NCBI RefSeq assembly: GCF_025244665.1
Contig: NZ_CP104205.1
Location: 434,001-498,000 of the forward strand
DNA from: Maribacter litopenaei
GTDB lineage: Bacteria; Bacteroidota; Bacteroidia; Flavobacteriales; Flavobacteriaceae
Reading direction: 5' to 3'
Length of the DNA stretch: 64,000 bases
Part shown: in pieces, positions 40,780-51,082 of the stretch
Numbering within the stretch: position 1 is the stretch's first letter
Layout: every line of letters begins with the position of its first letter
Made by a program: the position numbers and the translations under genes
The notes under the pieces: generated by a model
What the model was told of the DNA's origin: nothing
The model's input: the letters and a program-made list of their open reading frames with translations, nothing else
Database searches by the model: none

Positions 40780-41132
40780 TTATTTCCCTGTCCGATGTAT
40801 CTCTAGGTGACTTGGAGATATATCGAGCCTTAATCCTGAAAAATCTAAGGTATATTTTTCGCTCTTACTTTTCTCATCTAAGTAAAAGGAAAGAATCTCT
40901 TTCTTGGAAATCCATTTTCCTCTTCCATAAGTATGGACAACCGCTGGAATTCCGTCTTCGTTGTTGGAATAGGAATGAAAAATAAATGTTCCATCCTTGT
41001 TCAAGTTTAAAGTGTATTCTATGGTATGTTTCTCATTCCCTAGTTTCGGAAATAATCACCCACATACCTATCGTTTTGGCAATAAATAGTAACACCCAAG
41101 AGGAATAAAAAGATGGTCAACGTGCTTTTCAT
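40780..41132 (-). CDS. Small exported protein (one shift)
   Basis: The ~117-residue product has a signal peptide (MKSTLTIFLFLLGVTIYCQ), then YVGDYFQKLGNEKHTIEYTLNLNKDGTFIFHSYSN and GRGKWISKKEILSFYLDEKS. A one-base loss at 41045-41050 (CCAGAAA read as CCGAAA) otherwise gives a stop after DYFRN. The beta-rich NKDGTF...GKW pattern is seen in many flavobacterial exported proteins of unknown function. It ends 9 bases before the M20 peptidase gene begins its 3' side, on the same strand. Confidence 0.6.
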
Positions 41133-41141
41133 ATAACAGGG

Positions 41142-42528
41142 CTATTTTTTCATCTCTGTAAAATAGGTATAGAAATAAGGTATGGTCTCAATTCCTTTTA
41201 AGTAGTTCCGGACTCCAAAATGCTCGTTAGGTGAATGTATAGCATCGCTATCCAATCCGAATCCCATCAGGATAGTTTTACTATTCAATTCTTTTTCGAA
41301 AAGCGAAACAATGGGGATACTTCCGCCACTGCGTTGAGGTATAGGCTTTTTGCCAAAGGTAGTTTCATAGGCTCGGAAGCTGCTTGGTAGCCATCGGTGT
41401 CAATGGGCGTAACATAGCCTTGGCCTCCATGATGCGGTTTCACTTTCACTTTTACCCCTTGAGGGGCAATGGATTCAAAATGGTGTTGGAACAATTCCGT
41501 GATTTCCATCCAATCTTGATTAGGCACTAATCGCATGGATATTTTAGCATAGGCCTTACTGGCTATGACGGTTTTGGCACCTTCGCCTGTATATCCGCCC
41601 CAAATTCCATTGACGTCCAAGGTGGGTCTAATGGAGTTTCGTTCATTGGTAGTATATCCTTTTTCACCATAGACAGAATCAATATCCAGTGCTTTTTGAT
41701 ACATCTCCAACGAAAAAGGTGCCTTGGCCATTTCGGCTCGTTCTTCATCTGAAAGCTCCTGAACCTTGTCGTAAAAACCCGGAATGGTAATATGATTGTT
41801 CTGATCATGTAAACTGGCAATCATCTTGGCCAATATGTTGATGGGATTAGCCACAGCACCCCCGTACAAACCGGAATGCAAATCGCGATTGGGCCCTATG
41901 ACCTCCACCTCCACGTAGCTTAACCCACGTAGTCCCGTGGTAATGGAAGGCACGTCATTGGCAATCATTCCGGTATCGGAAATAAGGATTATGTCGTTTT
42001 TAAGTTTTTCCTTCTTTTGCGCAACGTAGGTGGCGGATTGCTACTCCCTACTTCTTCTTCGCCCTCGATCATGAATTTTACATTGCAAGGCAATTGATCG
42101 GTATTCACCATAAATTCCAAGGCCTTTACATGCATAAACATTTGACCTTTGTCATCACAGGCACCTCGGGCGAAAATGGCGCCTTGAGGGTGGAGTTCCG
42201 TTTCCTTTATTACTGGTTCAAAAGGTGGGGAGTTCCATAAATCCATGGGGTCCGGAGGTTGTACATCGTAGTGTCCATAAACCAATACGGTGGGTAAATT
42301 TGGGTTAATTATCTTCTCTCCGTATACAATAGGGTAGCCGTCGGTTTCATGGATTTCCACCACATCACACCCGGCCTTTTCCAGCGCTTCCTTTACCGCT
42401 TCGGCCGTATCCAATACATCCTGTGAGAAGGCGGAGTCGGCACTAATGGAAGGAATTTTTAAAAGTTCAACGAGCTCGTGTAGGAATCTGTTTTTGTGTT
42501 CGTCAATGTACTCTTTTACGTTGTGCAT
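41142..42528 (-). CDS. M20-family dipeptidase (interrupted)
   Basis: The ~462-residue metallopeptidase shows the M20 zinc sites: VYGHYDVQPPDP (His, Asp), ARGACDDKGQMF (bridging Asp), EGEEEVGSS (catalytic Glu), SDTGM and, at the C-terminus, PQRSGGSIPIV and GLDSDAIHSPNEHF (His). This is the CNDP/carnosinase-like dipeptidase subfamily, a cytoplasmic peptide-recycling enzyme. Breaks near 42031-42036 (SSN-LATYVAQKKEKL) and 41372-41376 (QAAS-RAYETTFGKKPIP) both fit the CCAGA pattern. The true stop is TAG at 41142-41144. Confidence 0.88.
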
Positions 42529-42609
42529 GTATGATTTTCTATATTCTTTTTAAAAATACAAAAACCTCGAATTTAAAGATTGTTTATTTAGAGAATTGAA
42601 AATTTACTT

Positions 42610-42617
42610 TATATTTG
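42610..42617 (+). promoter_or_regulatory. -7 box TATATTTG upstream of the tRNA region
   Basis: It is a perfect TAnnTTTG match placed to transcribe the partial tRNA copy and tRNA-Leu as one precursor. Confidence 0.6.
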
Positions 42618-42653
42618 CATCCCGAATATTTCGACAGCAGTCGGAAGGGAATT

Positions 42654-42695
42654 GCAGGCGTGGTGGTCAGGATAGTTATCGGGAGGTAGACACGC
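42654..42695 (+). repeat. Partial, altered copy of the tRNA-Leu 5' end
   Basis: GCAGGCGTGGTGG at 42654-42666 and TAGACACGC at 42687-42695 repeat the acceptor 5' strand and D-arm of the tRNA-Leu 84 bases downstream. Where the real tRNA has six bases (AATTGG) this copy has twenty. No anticodon arm, T-arm or acceptor 3' strand follows, so it cannot be a tRNA. Confidence 0.65.
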
Positions 42696-42737
42696 AACAG
42701 AAAAGGTCTTGATTTAAGGACCACAATATATTGAAAT

Positions 42738-42819
42738 GCAGGCGTGGTGGAATTGGTAGACACGCTAGACTTAGGATCTAGTGCCGCAAGGTGTGAGAGT
42801 TCGAGTCTCTCCGCCTGTA
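42738..42819 (+). tRNA. tRNA-Leu (anticodon UAG)
   Basis: The 82-nt cloverleaf has acceptor arms GCAGGCG and CGCCTGT with discriminator A, a D-arm TGGTGGAATTGGTAGACACG, anticodon stem CTAGA/TCTAG around loop CTTAGGA (anticodon TAG), a class II variable arm (TGCCGCAAGGTGT) and T-arm GAGAGTTCGAGTCTCTC. The CCA end is not encoded. The first pair would be G-U. A terminator follows. Confidence 0.95.
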
Positions 42820-42823
42820 CAGA

Positions 42824-42856
42824 GAAAACCTCTTGAGAAATCAGGAGGTTTTTTTT
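42824..42856 (+). terminator. Rho-independent terminator after tRNA-Leu
   Basis: The stem CCTCTTGA-GAAA-TCAGGAGG (one mismatch) is followed by eight T, immediately after the tRNA. Confidence 0.85.
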
Positions 42857-42900
42857 GCTGTAAAGCGAAATTGAGGTGGTCAGTAAGGAGAGACGAGAAG

Positions 42901-42959
42901 CTTGCCCTGAGTGGAGCGAAAGTAGTCTCGGAGTTTATACCGAGCGTAGCCGAGGTGCC
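42901..42959. repeat. Two facing dispersed-repeat copies
   Basis: CCCTGAGTGGAGCGAAAG (42905-42922) and TACCGAGCGTAGCCGAGGTG (42938-42957) belong to the same short family as the elements at 34451 and 36099. Non-coding; role unknown. Confidence 0.45.
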
Positions 42960-42970
42960 TCTAAAAAGGG

Positions 42971-42998
42971 AAAAGCCGACTTTTAAAAGTTGGCTTCT
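42971..42998 (-). terminator. Terminator downstream of the sulfatase gene
   Basis: The stem AAGCCGACTTTT/AAAAGTTGGCTT (one G-U in one direction) is followed by TTTT on the minus strand. It lies ~45 bases after the sulfatase stop. Confidence 0.6.
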
Positions 42999-43042
42999 TA
43001 ATTAATCAGAAATACTTCAAACTTCGTTCGGTTAATGGTAGA

Positions 43043-44763
43043 TCAATCCTTCTTCGAGTTTTCCCATTTTTCCACGATGGGCTCTAAAATATCATCTTCC
43101 ACACCCCAAACTTTTCCTTCTTTGGCAAGAGGCATAAATTCGTCAATATACTGTTGGCTAAGGGCCTCGGAATCCCCGTATTGCTTCCGCAGGGCATCCA
43201 GTTTTTGGTGAAGGTCTTTCTGTATATCCGCATAGGCAGGGTCATCATAATAATTATGCTGCTCCAACGTATCTTTTTTTCGGTCTATCAATTCCCAATA
43301 ATCCAAATCAAAATAGTAATGGATCAATTTGTAATCCTTGGTAATTACCGCATAATGTCTGTTCACGTTGTGTTCGGAGGGGTGCTCGTAGTAATGGTAA
43401 TACACGGCATCCCTGTCCCAATTTTCCATGTCATCGGTCAACACAGGTACCAAACTTTTTCCTTGCATGTCTGCGGGTTGCTCCACTCCGGCAACATCTA
43501 GGAAAGTTTGGGCAAAATCCAAGTTTTGTACAAGTTCATCGGAAACACTTCCAGGTTTTACATGGTTTTGCCATGAGACTAGCAAGGGTGTTTTTAGGCT
43601 TTCATCGTACACGAATCTTTTATCGAACCAACCATGTTCGCCCAAGTAAAACCCTTGATCCGAGGTATACACGATAATGGTATTTTCCATCATATTGTTG
43701 GCTTCCGAGATAATCCAACACCCTGCCTACGTTCTCATCCACAGATTTAATGGTGCCCAAATAATCCTGCATATAGCGCTGATAACGCCATTTAGCAATA
43801 TCGGTTTCGGTCATGTTGGGATAGTTCTCTATAAATTCATCCGCAATGGCCCTATAATAGGTGTCAAAAGTAGCTTTCGGGTGGAGTCCAACCTGCCTAC
43901 CGTCATTTCATACCTACGTTTATCAAAACCAATTTGCTCCTCCAATCCCAATTGATCCATAACCTCGGATACAACTTGCTGTCCGCTGCCCAGCCCATAT
44001 CACCGTCAACCTTCATTTCGGCCACTTTTGCGGCAGGCATACCTTCATGGGAATCGAACAAGGTGGCTGGTTCCGGAAAAGTCTTTGTTGTGAATTCTTC
44101 CATATGGCGTTCCGCCATTAACCAGGAACGGTGCGGGGCTTTGTGCAGGTACATGAGCATAAAGGGTTTGTCCGCTTGGCGCTCATTATCCAGCCAATCA
44201 AGGGTCATATCGGTTACAATGTCCGTTACGTATCCCTTTACGTTGATCTCCCCTTCGTTTTTGGTGATGAAATCCGGGTTGTAATACGAACCCTGTCCAG
44301 GTAAAATCTTGAACTGGTCAAAACCTTTGGGATTGTTTCCAAAATGCAATTTCCCGAACATGGCCGTTTGGTACCCCGCTTTTTGTAGGAGTTGTGGAAA
44401 GGTCACATTTGTGGTGTCAAAAGGGGATACATTATCTATTTTGCCGTTTAGGTGGGAGTGTTTTCCAGTAAGGATGGTAGCCCTTGATGGGGCACAGATA
44501 CTATTGGTAACGCTTGCATTGGTGAAAAGCATACCCATTTTTGCAATCCTGTCTATGTTAGGTGTTTCAATCAAACGATTGTCGTATGCCGAAATGGCCT
44601 GATAGGCATGGTCATCCGACATGATAAAGACAATATTTGGTTTTTTGGGTATTTCTTTTTCCGCTTCATTGCATCCAGTAAAAAAGGTTACGCTTAGTAA
44701 AAGAACTGTAAACTTGAGGAACTCTTTGGAGGCTTGGTATCTTGGGTTGGTTTTGGCGCTCAT
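43043..44763 (-). CDS. Exported type I sulfatase (interrupted)
   Basis: The ~573-residue lipoprotein-type sulfatase has a signal with Cys (SVTFFTGCNEAEKE), the metal motif PNIVFIMSDDHAYQA and the formylglycine site CAPSRATILTGKHSH (C-x-P-S-R). C-terminal motifs VYTSDQGFYLGEHGWFDKRF and MPAAK place it in the arylsulfatase-like S1 group, of the kind often annotated as acting on N-acetylglucosamine-6-sulfate or related glycans. Breaks near 43965 (YP-EVMDQLGLEEQIGF), 43880 (DST-PKATFDTYYRA) and 43705 (DYL-EANNMMENTI); the first and third are CCAGA-type. ATG 44763 gives the signal peptide. A separate maturase must supply formylglycine; none is in the window. Confidence 0.88.
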
Positions 44764-45001
44764 GTGAAATACATGTTTTTGATTCGTTTTGGAAGATACT
44801 ACTTTCTGTATAATTTTAGGGTAACCCGGAAGTTTTTTGCACCTGTCTTGTAAGTATTTTAGAAACCTTACGCCCAATTACTTGTTTGATAATCAAATAT
44901 CTCCAAGAACAGTACGTTATGTGTTCAAGCGAAGTACAGAGAAGTAGGTTTTGCACGATACAAGTAGTACCGATTCGAATATTTTGTACTTTTACATACA
45001 G
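44764..45001. other. Divergent spacer between sulfatase and copper cluster
   Basis: No gene is supported. It should contain promoters for both directions; only a near-match (TATTTTG, 44980-44986) to the -7 box was seen on the plus strand. Confidence 0.4.
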
Positions 45002-45424
45002 ATGAAGATTGTATTTCACAAAATAGTATCCATTTCAATGGCACTTTTGGTGCTGTTCACCACTACCTCTTTTTCAGTGGGCATGCATTTTTGTGGAGAT
45101 CATCTCATGGATTTTAGTCTTACCGGGAATGTGGAAGGTTGCATGATGCAACCCAAAGTCTCTCACGAAATGGACGATTGTCCTATGATGGAAATGAAAA
45201 TGGATTGTTGTGCCGATGTGGAGTTGTCCGTTGCCGGTCAAGATGACTTGCAGCCTACCTTTAATCAATTGACATTTGACCAACAGGTTTTCCTCTCTAC
45301 TTTCGTTTACGCCTATTTGCAGGTATACGAAAGTATCCATCAGGAAAAAATAACTTTTAAAGACTATTCTCCGCCGTCCTTGATTCGGGATGTTCAAATT
45401 CTGGATCAGACCTTCTTAATTTGA
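45002..45424 (+). CDS. HYC_CC_PP-type small exported protein
   Basis: The 140-residue protein has a signal peptide (MKIVFHKIVSISMALLVLFTTTSFSVG). A His/Cys/Met-rich segment follows: MHFCGDHLMDFSL, GCMMQPKVSHEMDDCPMMEMKMDCCADVEL. The tail contains a hydrophobic stretch and YSPPSLIRDV. The HFCG...CC...PP arrangement is that of HYC_CC_PP proteins found next to copper genes in Bacteroidota; the Met and Cys density suits Cu(I) binding. ATG 45002 is chosen for the signal peptide. It is first gene of the copper cluster. Confidence 0.8.
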   Translation: MKIVFHKIVSISMALLVLFTTTSFSVGMHFCGDHLMDFSLTGNVEGCMMQPKVSHEMDDCPMMEMKMDCCADVELSVAGQDDLQPTFNQLTFDQQVFLSTFVYAYLQVYESIHQEKITFKDYSPPSLIRDVQILDQTFLI

Positions 45425-45535
45425 TTTTAGACGTTTTGATGTAACCTGGTTGCTAATGCTCCCGGGCAGTTTTGTTGTATGGAATACCCAGTACCTCAAA
45501 ACGAACCTTGTAAAACTGTCTAATTTTCAAATGTT

Positions 45536-48500
45536 ATGCTGAACAAAGGCATCAAGTATCTTATAGAAAACAAACTTATTGCAGTGCTCCTTCCGGTTCT
45601 TTTTGTAGGATGGGGTTTGGTGAATGCACCTTTTAATAGAGGAAATTCCGGTTGGTTGTCCGGTTTGCCGGCTTCCCCGGTTGCGGTGGATGCCATCCCG
45701 GATATAGGGGAGAACCAACAGATTGTTTTTACCAAATGGGAGGGACGATCCCCACAGGATATCGAGGACCAAATTACCTATCCACTTACGAGCTCTTTGT
45801 TGGGAATTCCTGGAGTGAGGACTATCCGTAGTTCTTCTATGTTCGGATTTTCCAGCATCTATATCATTTTTGAGGAAGATGTAGAATTCTACTGGTCTCG
45901 CAGTCGCATCTTGGAAAAACTTAACTCGTTGCCCATAGGTCTACTACCGGATGGGGTAAGCCCCACTTTGGGGCCCGATGCCACGGGCTTGGGACAAATA
46001 TTCCGGTATACCTTGGAAGGAAGGACCAGGAAGGAAACGTCACCGGAGGATGGGATTTACAGGAATTACGTAGCATACAGGATTACTATGTAAAATATGG
46101 GTTGGCAGCTGCCGGTGGAGTTTCCGAAGTGGCTTCTATAGGTGGTTTTGTGCAGGAATATCAGGTAGATGTGGATCCTGAGCTTATGCGGCAGTACAAC
46201 ATAGGATTGGCCGAGGTGGTAAAGGCCGTAAAGCAAAGCAATCAAGACCTAGGAGCGCAAACCCTGGAAATGAATCAGGCCGAATATTTAATTCGTGGTT
46301 TGGGCTATGTAAAATCCATTGAAGACATTGAAAATGCGGTAGTGACCTCGGAAGATTTTACATCCATAAGGATCAAGGATATTGCGAGGGTAAATTTAGG
46401 TCCTGCCAGTCGGCGAGGTATTCTTGATAAGGAGGGCGCCGAAGTCGTTGGAGGTGTTGTTGTGGCCAGGTACGGTGCAAATCCTTTGGAAGTCATTAAT
46501 CAGGTAAAGGATAAAATTAAAGAAATAAGTGGAGGTTTGCCATCCAAGGTATTGGCCGATGGCCGTACTTCACAATTGACCATCGTACCCTTCTATGATC
46601 GAACGGAATTGATTCAGGAAACCTTGGGTACCCTCAACGAGGCGTTAACACTAGAAGTCTTGATCACCATTTTGGTCATCATCGTTATGGTATTCAACCT
46701 TCGTGCCTCTATACTTATTTCCGGGCTCTTGCCCGTTGCTATCCTTATGGTGTTCATCACCATGAAACTATTTGATGTGGACGCGAATATTGTGGCACTT
46801 TCCGGTATTGCCATTGCTATAGGTACTATGGTGGATGTAGGGGTAATCCTGGCGGAAAATATGATACGACATCTAGAGGATAAGACATTGTGTCTTGACA
46901 GAGAAGGCAACCCGTTAACGACCAATGAAATTGTCTACAATGCGACCTCCGAGGTATCCGGGGCTATTCTAACAGCCGTATTGACCACGATTATAAGTTT
47001 TATTCCTGTTTTTACCATGATTGGAGCGGAAGGAAAACTGTTTCGCCCTTTGGCCTTTACCAAGACGATGGCCCTGGCCGCATCCTTGGTCATTGCCCTA
47101 TTCTTGATTCCTCCTTTTGCAGCGCTATTTTTTAGAAAAGGAAAACAGCCTATTGCTCTGAGGAATCTTTGGGATTATGCACTGATTGTGATAGGGGTAC
47201 TGGCACTCATTTTCGGATTTTGGACAGGTCTCGGCATTGATCGCTTTTGGAGGAGTGGGGCTTTGGTTTCGATTAAACAAAAAGGAAAGTATAGAGATTT
47301 CCAGTGGTAATTTCAATGTTTCATTTTCAAAAAAACTGGCCAATATTGGGATATCCGTGTTACTTATCGTAATACTATTGGCCGAATACTGGAGACCTTT
47401 AGGCTTTGATAGAAGCATCCTCATAAATTTTGTTTTTGTGGCCCTTATTTGTTTCGGTCTTTTGGGTACTTTCTCGGTATTTAAAAGGTATTACTCCCGT
47501 ATTCTAAGGTGGGCCTTGGACCATAAGGGGCTTTTTATTGTAATACCTTCCACGATCCTCTTTCTTGGTATTATGATCATGAAAAATACGGGTGAGGAGT
47601 TCATGCCTTCCTTAAATGAAGGTACTTTTCTGTTGATGCCAACCTCCCTGCCCCATGCCGGGGTCGCGGAAAATAAGCGTGTGCTACAGCAATTGGATAT
47701 GGCGGTGGCTGGCATTTCTGAGATTGAAACCGTGGTTGGAAAATCAGGACGAACGGAATCGGCTTTGGACCCAGCTCCTTTGTCCATGTATGAGAATGTG
47801 ATTCAGTACAAGTCCGAATTCATGAGGAATACGGAGGGTAAAAGACAACGTTACAAAGTGAACAAGGACGGATTGTTTGTACTTAATGATGGAAAATTTC
47901 ATGTAAATCCCAACAATCCTATAGAAGGTCATGAGCAATATGATACTTCCCAATTGGTCCAATTTGTAGAAAGGGGAGATTTAATTCCTGACGAGAACGG
48001 AGCGTACTTTAGGAATTGGCGCCCGAAATAGAGAGTCCGGATGATATTTGGAACGAAATCGTATCCGCCACTCGTTTGCCGGGAGTTACATCGGCACCTA
48101 AACTGCAACCTATAGAAACCCGTTTGGTAATGTTGCAGACAGGAATGCGGGCACCAATGGGTATCAAGGTAAAAGGTCAGGATTTACGGGAGATTGAAAA
48201 ATTTGGACTTCAGCTGGAGGAGCTTCTGAAGGAGGCCGAGGGCGTTAAGGCGCAGTCCGTTTTTGCGACCGTATCATTGGAAAACCCTATTTGCTCATTG
48301 ACATTAAAAGAGAACAATTGGTACGTTACGGAGTATCGATCGCCGATGTACAAAACATCCTAGAGGTGGCCGTTGGAGGCATGCCCCTTACACAAACAGT
48401 GGAAGGCAGGGAACGGTATTCGGTAAGGGTTCGCTATCCAAGGGAATTAAGGGATAATCCGAGAGGATTTGAAGAATATCTATGTGCCCGTTGAAAAGGG

Positions 48501-49333
48501 AAGTCCCGTACCTCTAGGGGAGCTGGTGGAAATCAAATATGAAAAGGGACCACAGGTAATTAAAAGTGAGGATACCTTTTTAGTGGGGTATGTACTGTTC
48601 GACAAGTTGGACGGCTTTGCCGAAGTGGATGTGGTTGAAAATGCCCAGGCTTTGATAGGTAAGAAAATCAAAACCGGGGAATTGACAGTTCCCAAAGGGA
48701 TTAGCTATCAATTTACGGGGACCTATGAGAACCAGCTAAGGGCAGAAAAAACCTTGTCTATAGTAGTGCCCCTGGCCCTACTCATTATTTTTGTGATCTT
48801 GTACTTCCAGTTTAAATCGGTTACCACTTCTTTAATGGTATATACCGGTATCGCCGTAGCCTTTGCCGGAGGGTTTATCATGATATGGCTCTATGGCCAA
48901 GAATGGTTCCTCAATTTTAGCCTATTTGGTGAAAACCTTAGGGATTTATTTCATATGAAAACCATCAACTTAAGTGTGGCGGTATGGGTAGGGTTCATCG
49001 CCTTGTTTGGAATAGCCACGGATGACGGTGTGGTCATGGCCACCTACTTGACCCAAACGTTTGAAAGGGAAAAAACGGACAGTGTAAAGGGTATCCGTTT
49101 GGCAGCATTGCAAGCCGCGAATAAGCGAATTCGGCCCTGTTTGATGACCACGGTCACCACCATTTTGGCCTTATTACCGGTTATGACTTCCTCTCGGAAA
49201 GGGAAGCGATATCATGATTCCTATGGCCATACCTATTTTTGGTGGAATGGTGATTGACATAACCTCCTATTTTTTAGTGCCAGTATTGTATAGTTGGCAT
49301 AAAGAATATCGATTAAAAAAGACAAACAAATGA
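45536..49333 (+). CDS. cusA: CusA-type heavy-metal RND transporter (at least six shifts)
   Basis: This ~1265-residue inner-membrane pump of a tripartite copper/silver export system is longer than E. coli CusA because of an extra hydrophobic region around 47150-47520. Motifs: FVGWGLVNAPF, DAIPDIGENQQIV, GAQTLEMNQAEYLIRG, IAIGTMVDVGVILAENMIRHLE, GEEFMPSLNEGTFLLMP, GIKVKGQDLREIE, FGIATDDGVVMATYLTQTFE. Breaks near 46019, 47229, 48023, 48250, 48459 and 49192; four of these are CCAGA-type. After the last the frame ends IPIFGGMVIDITSYFLVPVLYSW with TGA 49331-49333, overlapping the ATG of the next gene. Confidence 0.9.
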
Positions 49334-50545
49334 GAAACCTGAGCCTACTATTATTCTTTTTGTTAGTTGTAGATGGTTCTGCCCAAAGTCTAAGAGATTA
49401 TTTGGTGGAGGCTATGTCTAACAACCCGTAAATACAAGCATTTGAAATGCGATATAATATATCAAAAGAGAAAATTTCGGCAGCTTATAGTTTGCCAAAT
49501 ACCTCTTTAAGTGCCGGATATTTTTTAAGTGAACCTGAAACACGAACGGGTCCACAGCGGATCCGACTTTCCGTATCCCAAATGTTGCCCTGGTTCGGTA
49601 CCATAACTGCACGCGAAAATTACGCAAGTTCACTAGCAGATGCGGATTATTTGGATTTGGTTATCGCCAAAAGAAAATTGGCCTTGTCCGTAACACAATC
49701 CTACTATACCCTATATCTTTTGGAAGCAAAACAAAAGGTCTTAGAGGAAAATATCCAATTGTTGGATACCTATGAGCAATTGGCCTTGACGTCCGTTGAG
49801 GTGGGCAAGGCCTCGGCAGTGGATGTGTTGAGATTGCAAATTCGAAAAAATGAATTACAGCAACAGGTAGAGGTTTTGAAACAAATGTTTTTTGCTGAAA
49901 GGGCGAACTTCAATGCATTGAGAAACCAAAAACAAAGCCTTGCCGTGCCAATTGTTTCGCAATTGGATTTACCCGTTGAAGATTCATTATTGAATAATTC
50001 ACAGATAGATTTGAATCCTGAGCTTTTAAAATATGATAGACTTTATGAATCAGTAATTAAGTCCGAAATGTTGAATCAAAAGCAAAGTGCCCCAAACTTT
50101 GGAATAGGATTGGACTATGTAACGGTTTCGGAGCGGCCAGATATGGATTTTGTAGATAATGGAAAGGACATATTGATGCCTATGGTGTCTTTGTCCATAC
50201 CGCTGTTCAACAATTCTTATAAATCCGTGACAAAACAGAATGAATTTCGTCAATTGGAGTTGGAATCGCAAAAGCAACAACGGCTGAAGGTACTCGAAAC
50301 GGCTTTGGCAAAAGCGGTTTCACAAAGAAACCAAGCCCGTATCTCCTATAATACTATTAATAGGAATTTGAAACAGGCAAAGGATGCTGAGGACATCCTA
50401 ATAAAAAACTACGAGACGGGTACTATAGATTTCAATGATGTTTTGGACATTCAGGAATTACAATTAAGGTTCCGAGATACATCGATTGGAAACCATAAAA
50501 TCATATTATGAACAGAGTGCAATTATTAACTATTTAATACAATAA
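49330..50545 (+). CDS. CusC/TolC-type outer-membrane factor (two breaks)
   Basis: The ~404-residue protein has a signal peptide (MRNLSLLLFFLLVVDGSAQ) and the helical repeats of outer-membrane efflux proteins: VTQSYYTLYLLEAKQKVLEENI, VGKASAVDVLRLQIRKNELQQQ, LKQAKDAEDILIKNYETGTIDFNDVLDIQELQL. Breaks: TAA at 49429-49431 (NNP-E-IQAFEMRY, CCAGAA read as CCGTAA) and an insertion at 50472-50477, after which HRLETIKSYYEQSAIINYLIQ ends at TAA 50543-50545. It forms the outer-membrane channel for the CusA/CusB pump. ATGA overlap with cusA. Confidence 0.85.
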
Positions 50546-50547
50546 CT

Positions 50548-51075
50548 ATGAAACGAGTAACTATGCCATTTATGGCAACCATTTTAATCTTTTCCCTTTC
50601 GTGTAAGGAAGAAAAGAAATCCGTAGAAACATCAAATCCGGAACCGGTGATGGAGGAGCAGGCAAAGGAGATGGCCGTGGCCTCTTTTAATCAGGAAAAG
50701 ACCAACATGTTGTTTACTGATTACCAAAATTTAAGAAAGGCTTTGGTGGCCACTGCACCGGACGATGCAAAGACAGCTGCAGAGCAAATGAAAATGAACT
50801 TGGATACGGAGGAGAAGGAAATCAGTGCTTTGGCAGATGAAATATCAAATGCCTTGGATGTGGAAGCACAACGGGAAGTGTTTTCCCGATTGACGGAAAA
50901 AGTAGAACCAAAGTTCAAGGAAACTATTGAAAGCGGGGAAATTTACAAGCAATTTTGTCCCATGGCATTTGAGGGCAAGGGCGCCTATTGGATTTCGGAT
51001 GCATCGGAGATTAGAAACCCATATTTTGGGGACAAGATGCTCACTTGTGGAAAGGTGACCGAAACTATAAATTAA
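50548..51075 (+). CDS. DUF3347 lipoprotein
   Basis: The intact 175-residue lipoprotein (LIFSLSCKEEKKSV) has a helical domain followed by the metal-site-like motif CPMAFEGKGAYWISDASEIRNPYFGDKMLTCG. The same motif, CPMANDNKGAFWLS...EIRNPYYGAEMLTCG, ends the CusB protein downstream. It is probably a periplasmic or outer-membrane copper-binding accessory of the efflux system. It lies 2 bases after the TolC-type gene and 7 before copA. Confidence 0.82.
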   Translation: MKRVTMPFMATILIFSLSCKEEKKSVETSNPEPVMEEQAKEMAVASFNQEKTNMLFTDYQNLRKALVATAPDDAKTAAEQMKMNLDTEEKEISALADEISNALDVEAQREVFSRLTEKVEPKFKETIESGEIYKQFCPMAFEGKGAYWISDASEIRNPYFGDKMLTCGKVTETIN

Positions 51076-51082
51076 AAAACCC

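Noticed and set aside
42654-42720. A second functional tRNA-Leu
   Set aside because: Anticodon arm, T-arm and acceptor 3' strand are missing, so no cloverleaf can form.
46102-49257. cusA pieces as several separate genes or as programmed frameshifting
   Set aside because: The pieces are consecutive segments of one RND transporter, there are too many breaks for programmed recoding, no slippery site is shared, and most breaks coincide with CCAGA.
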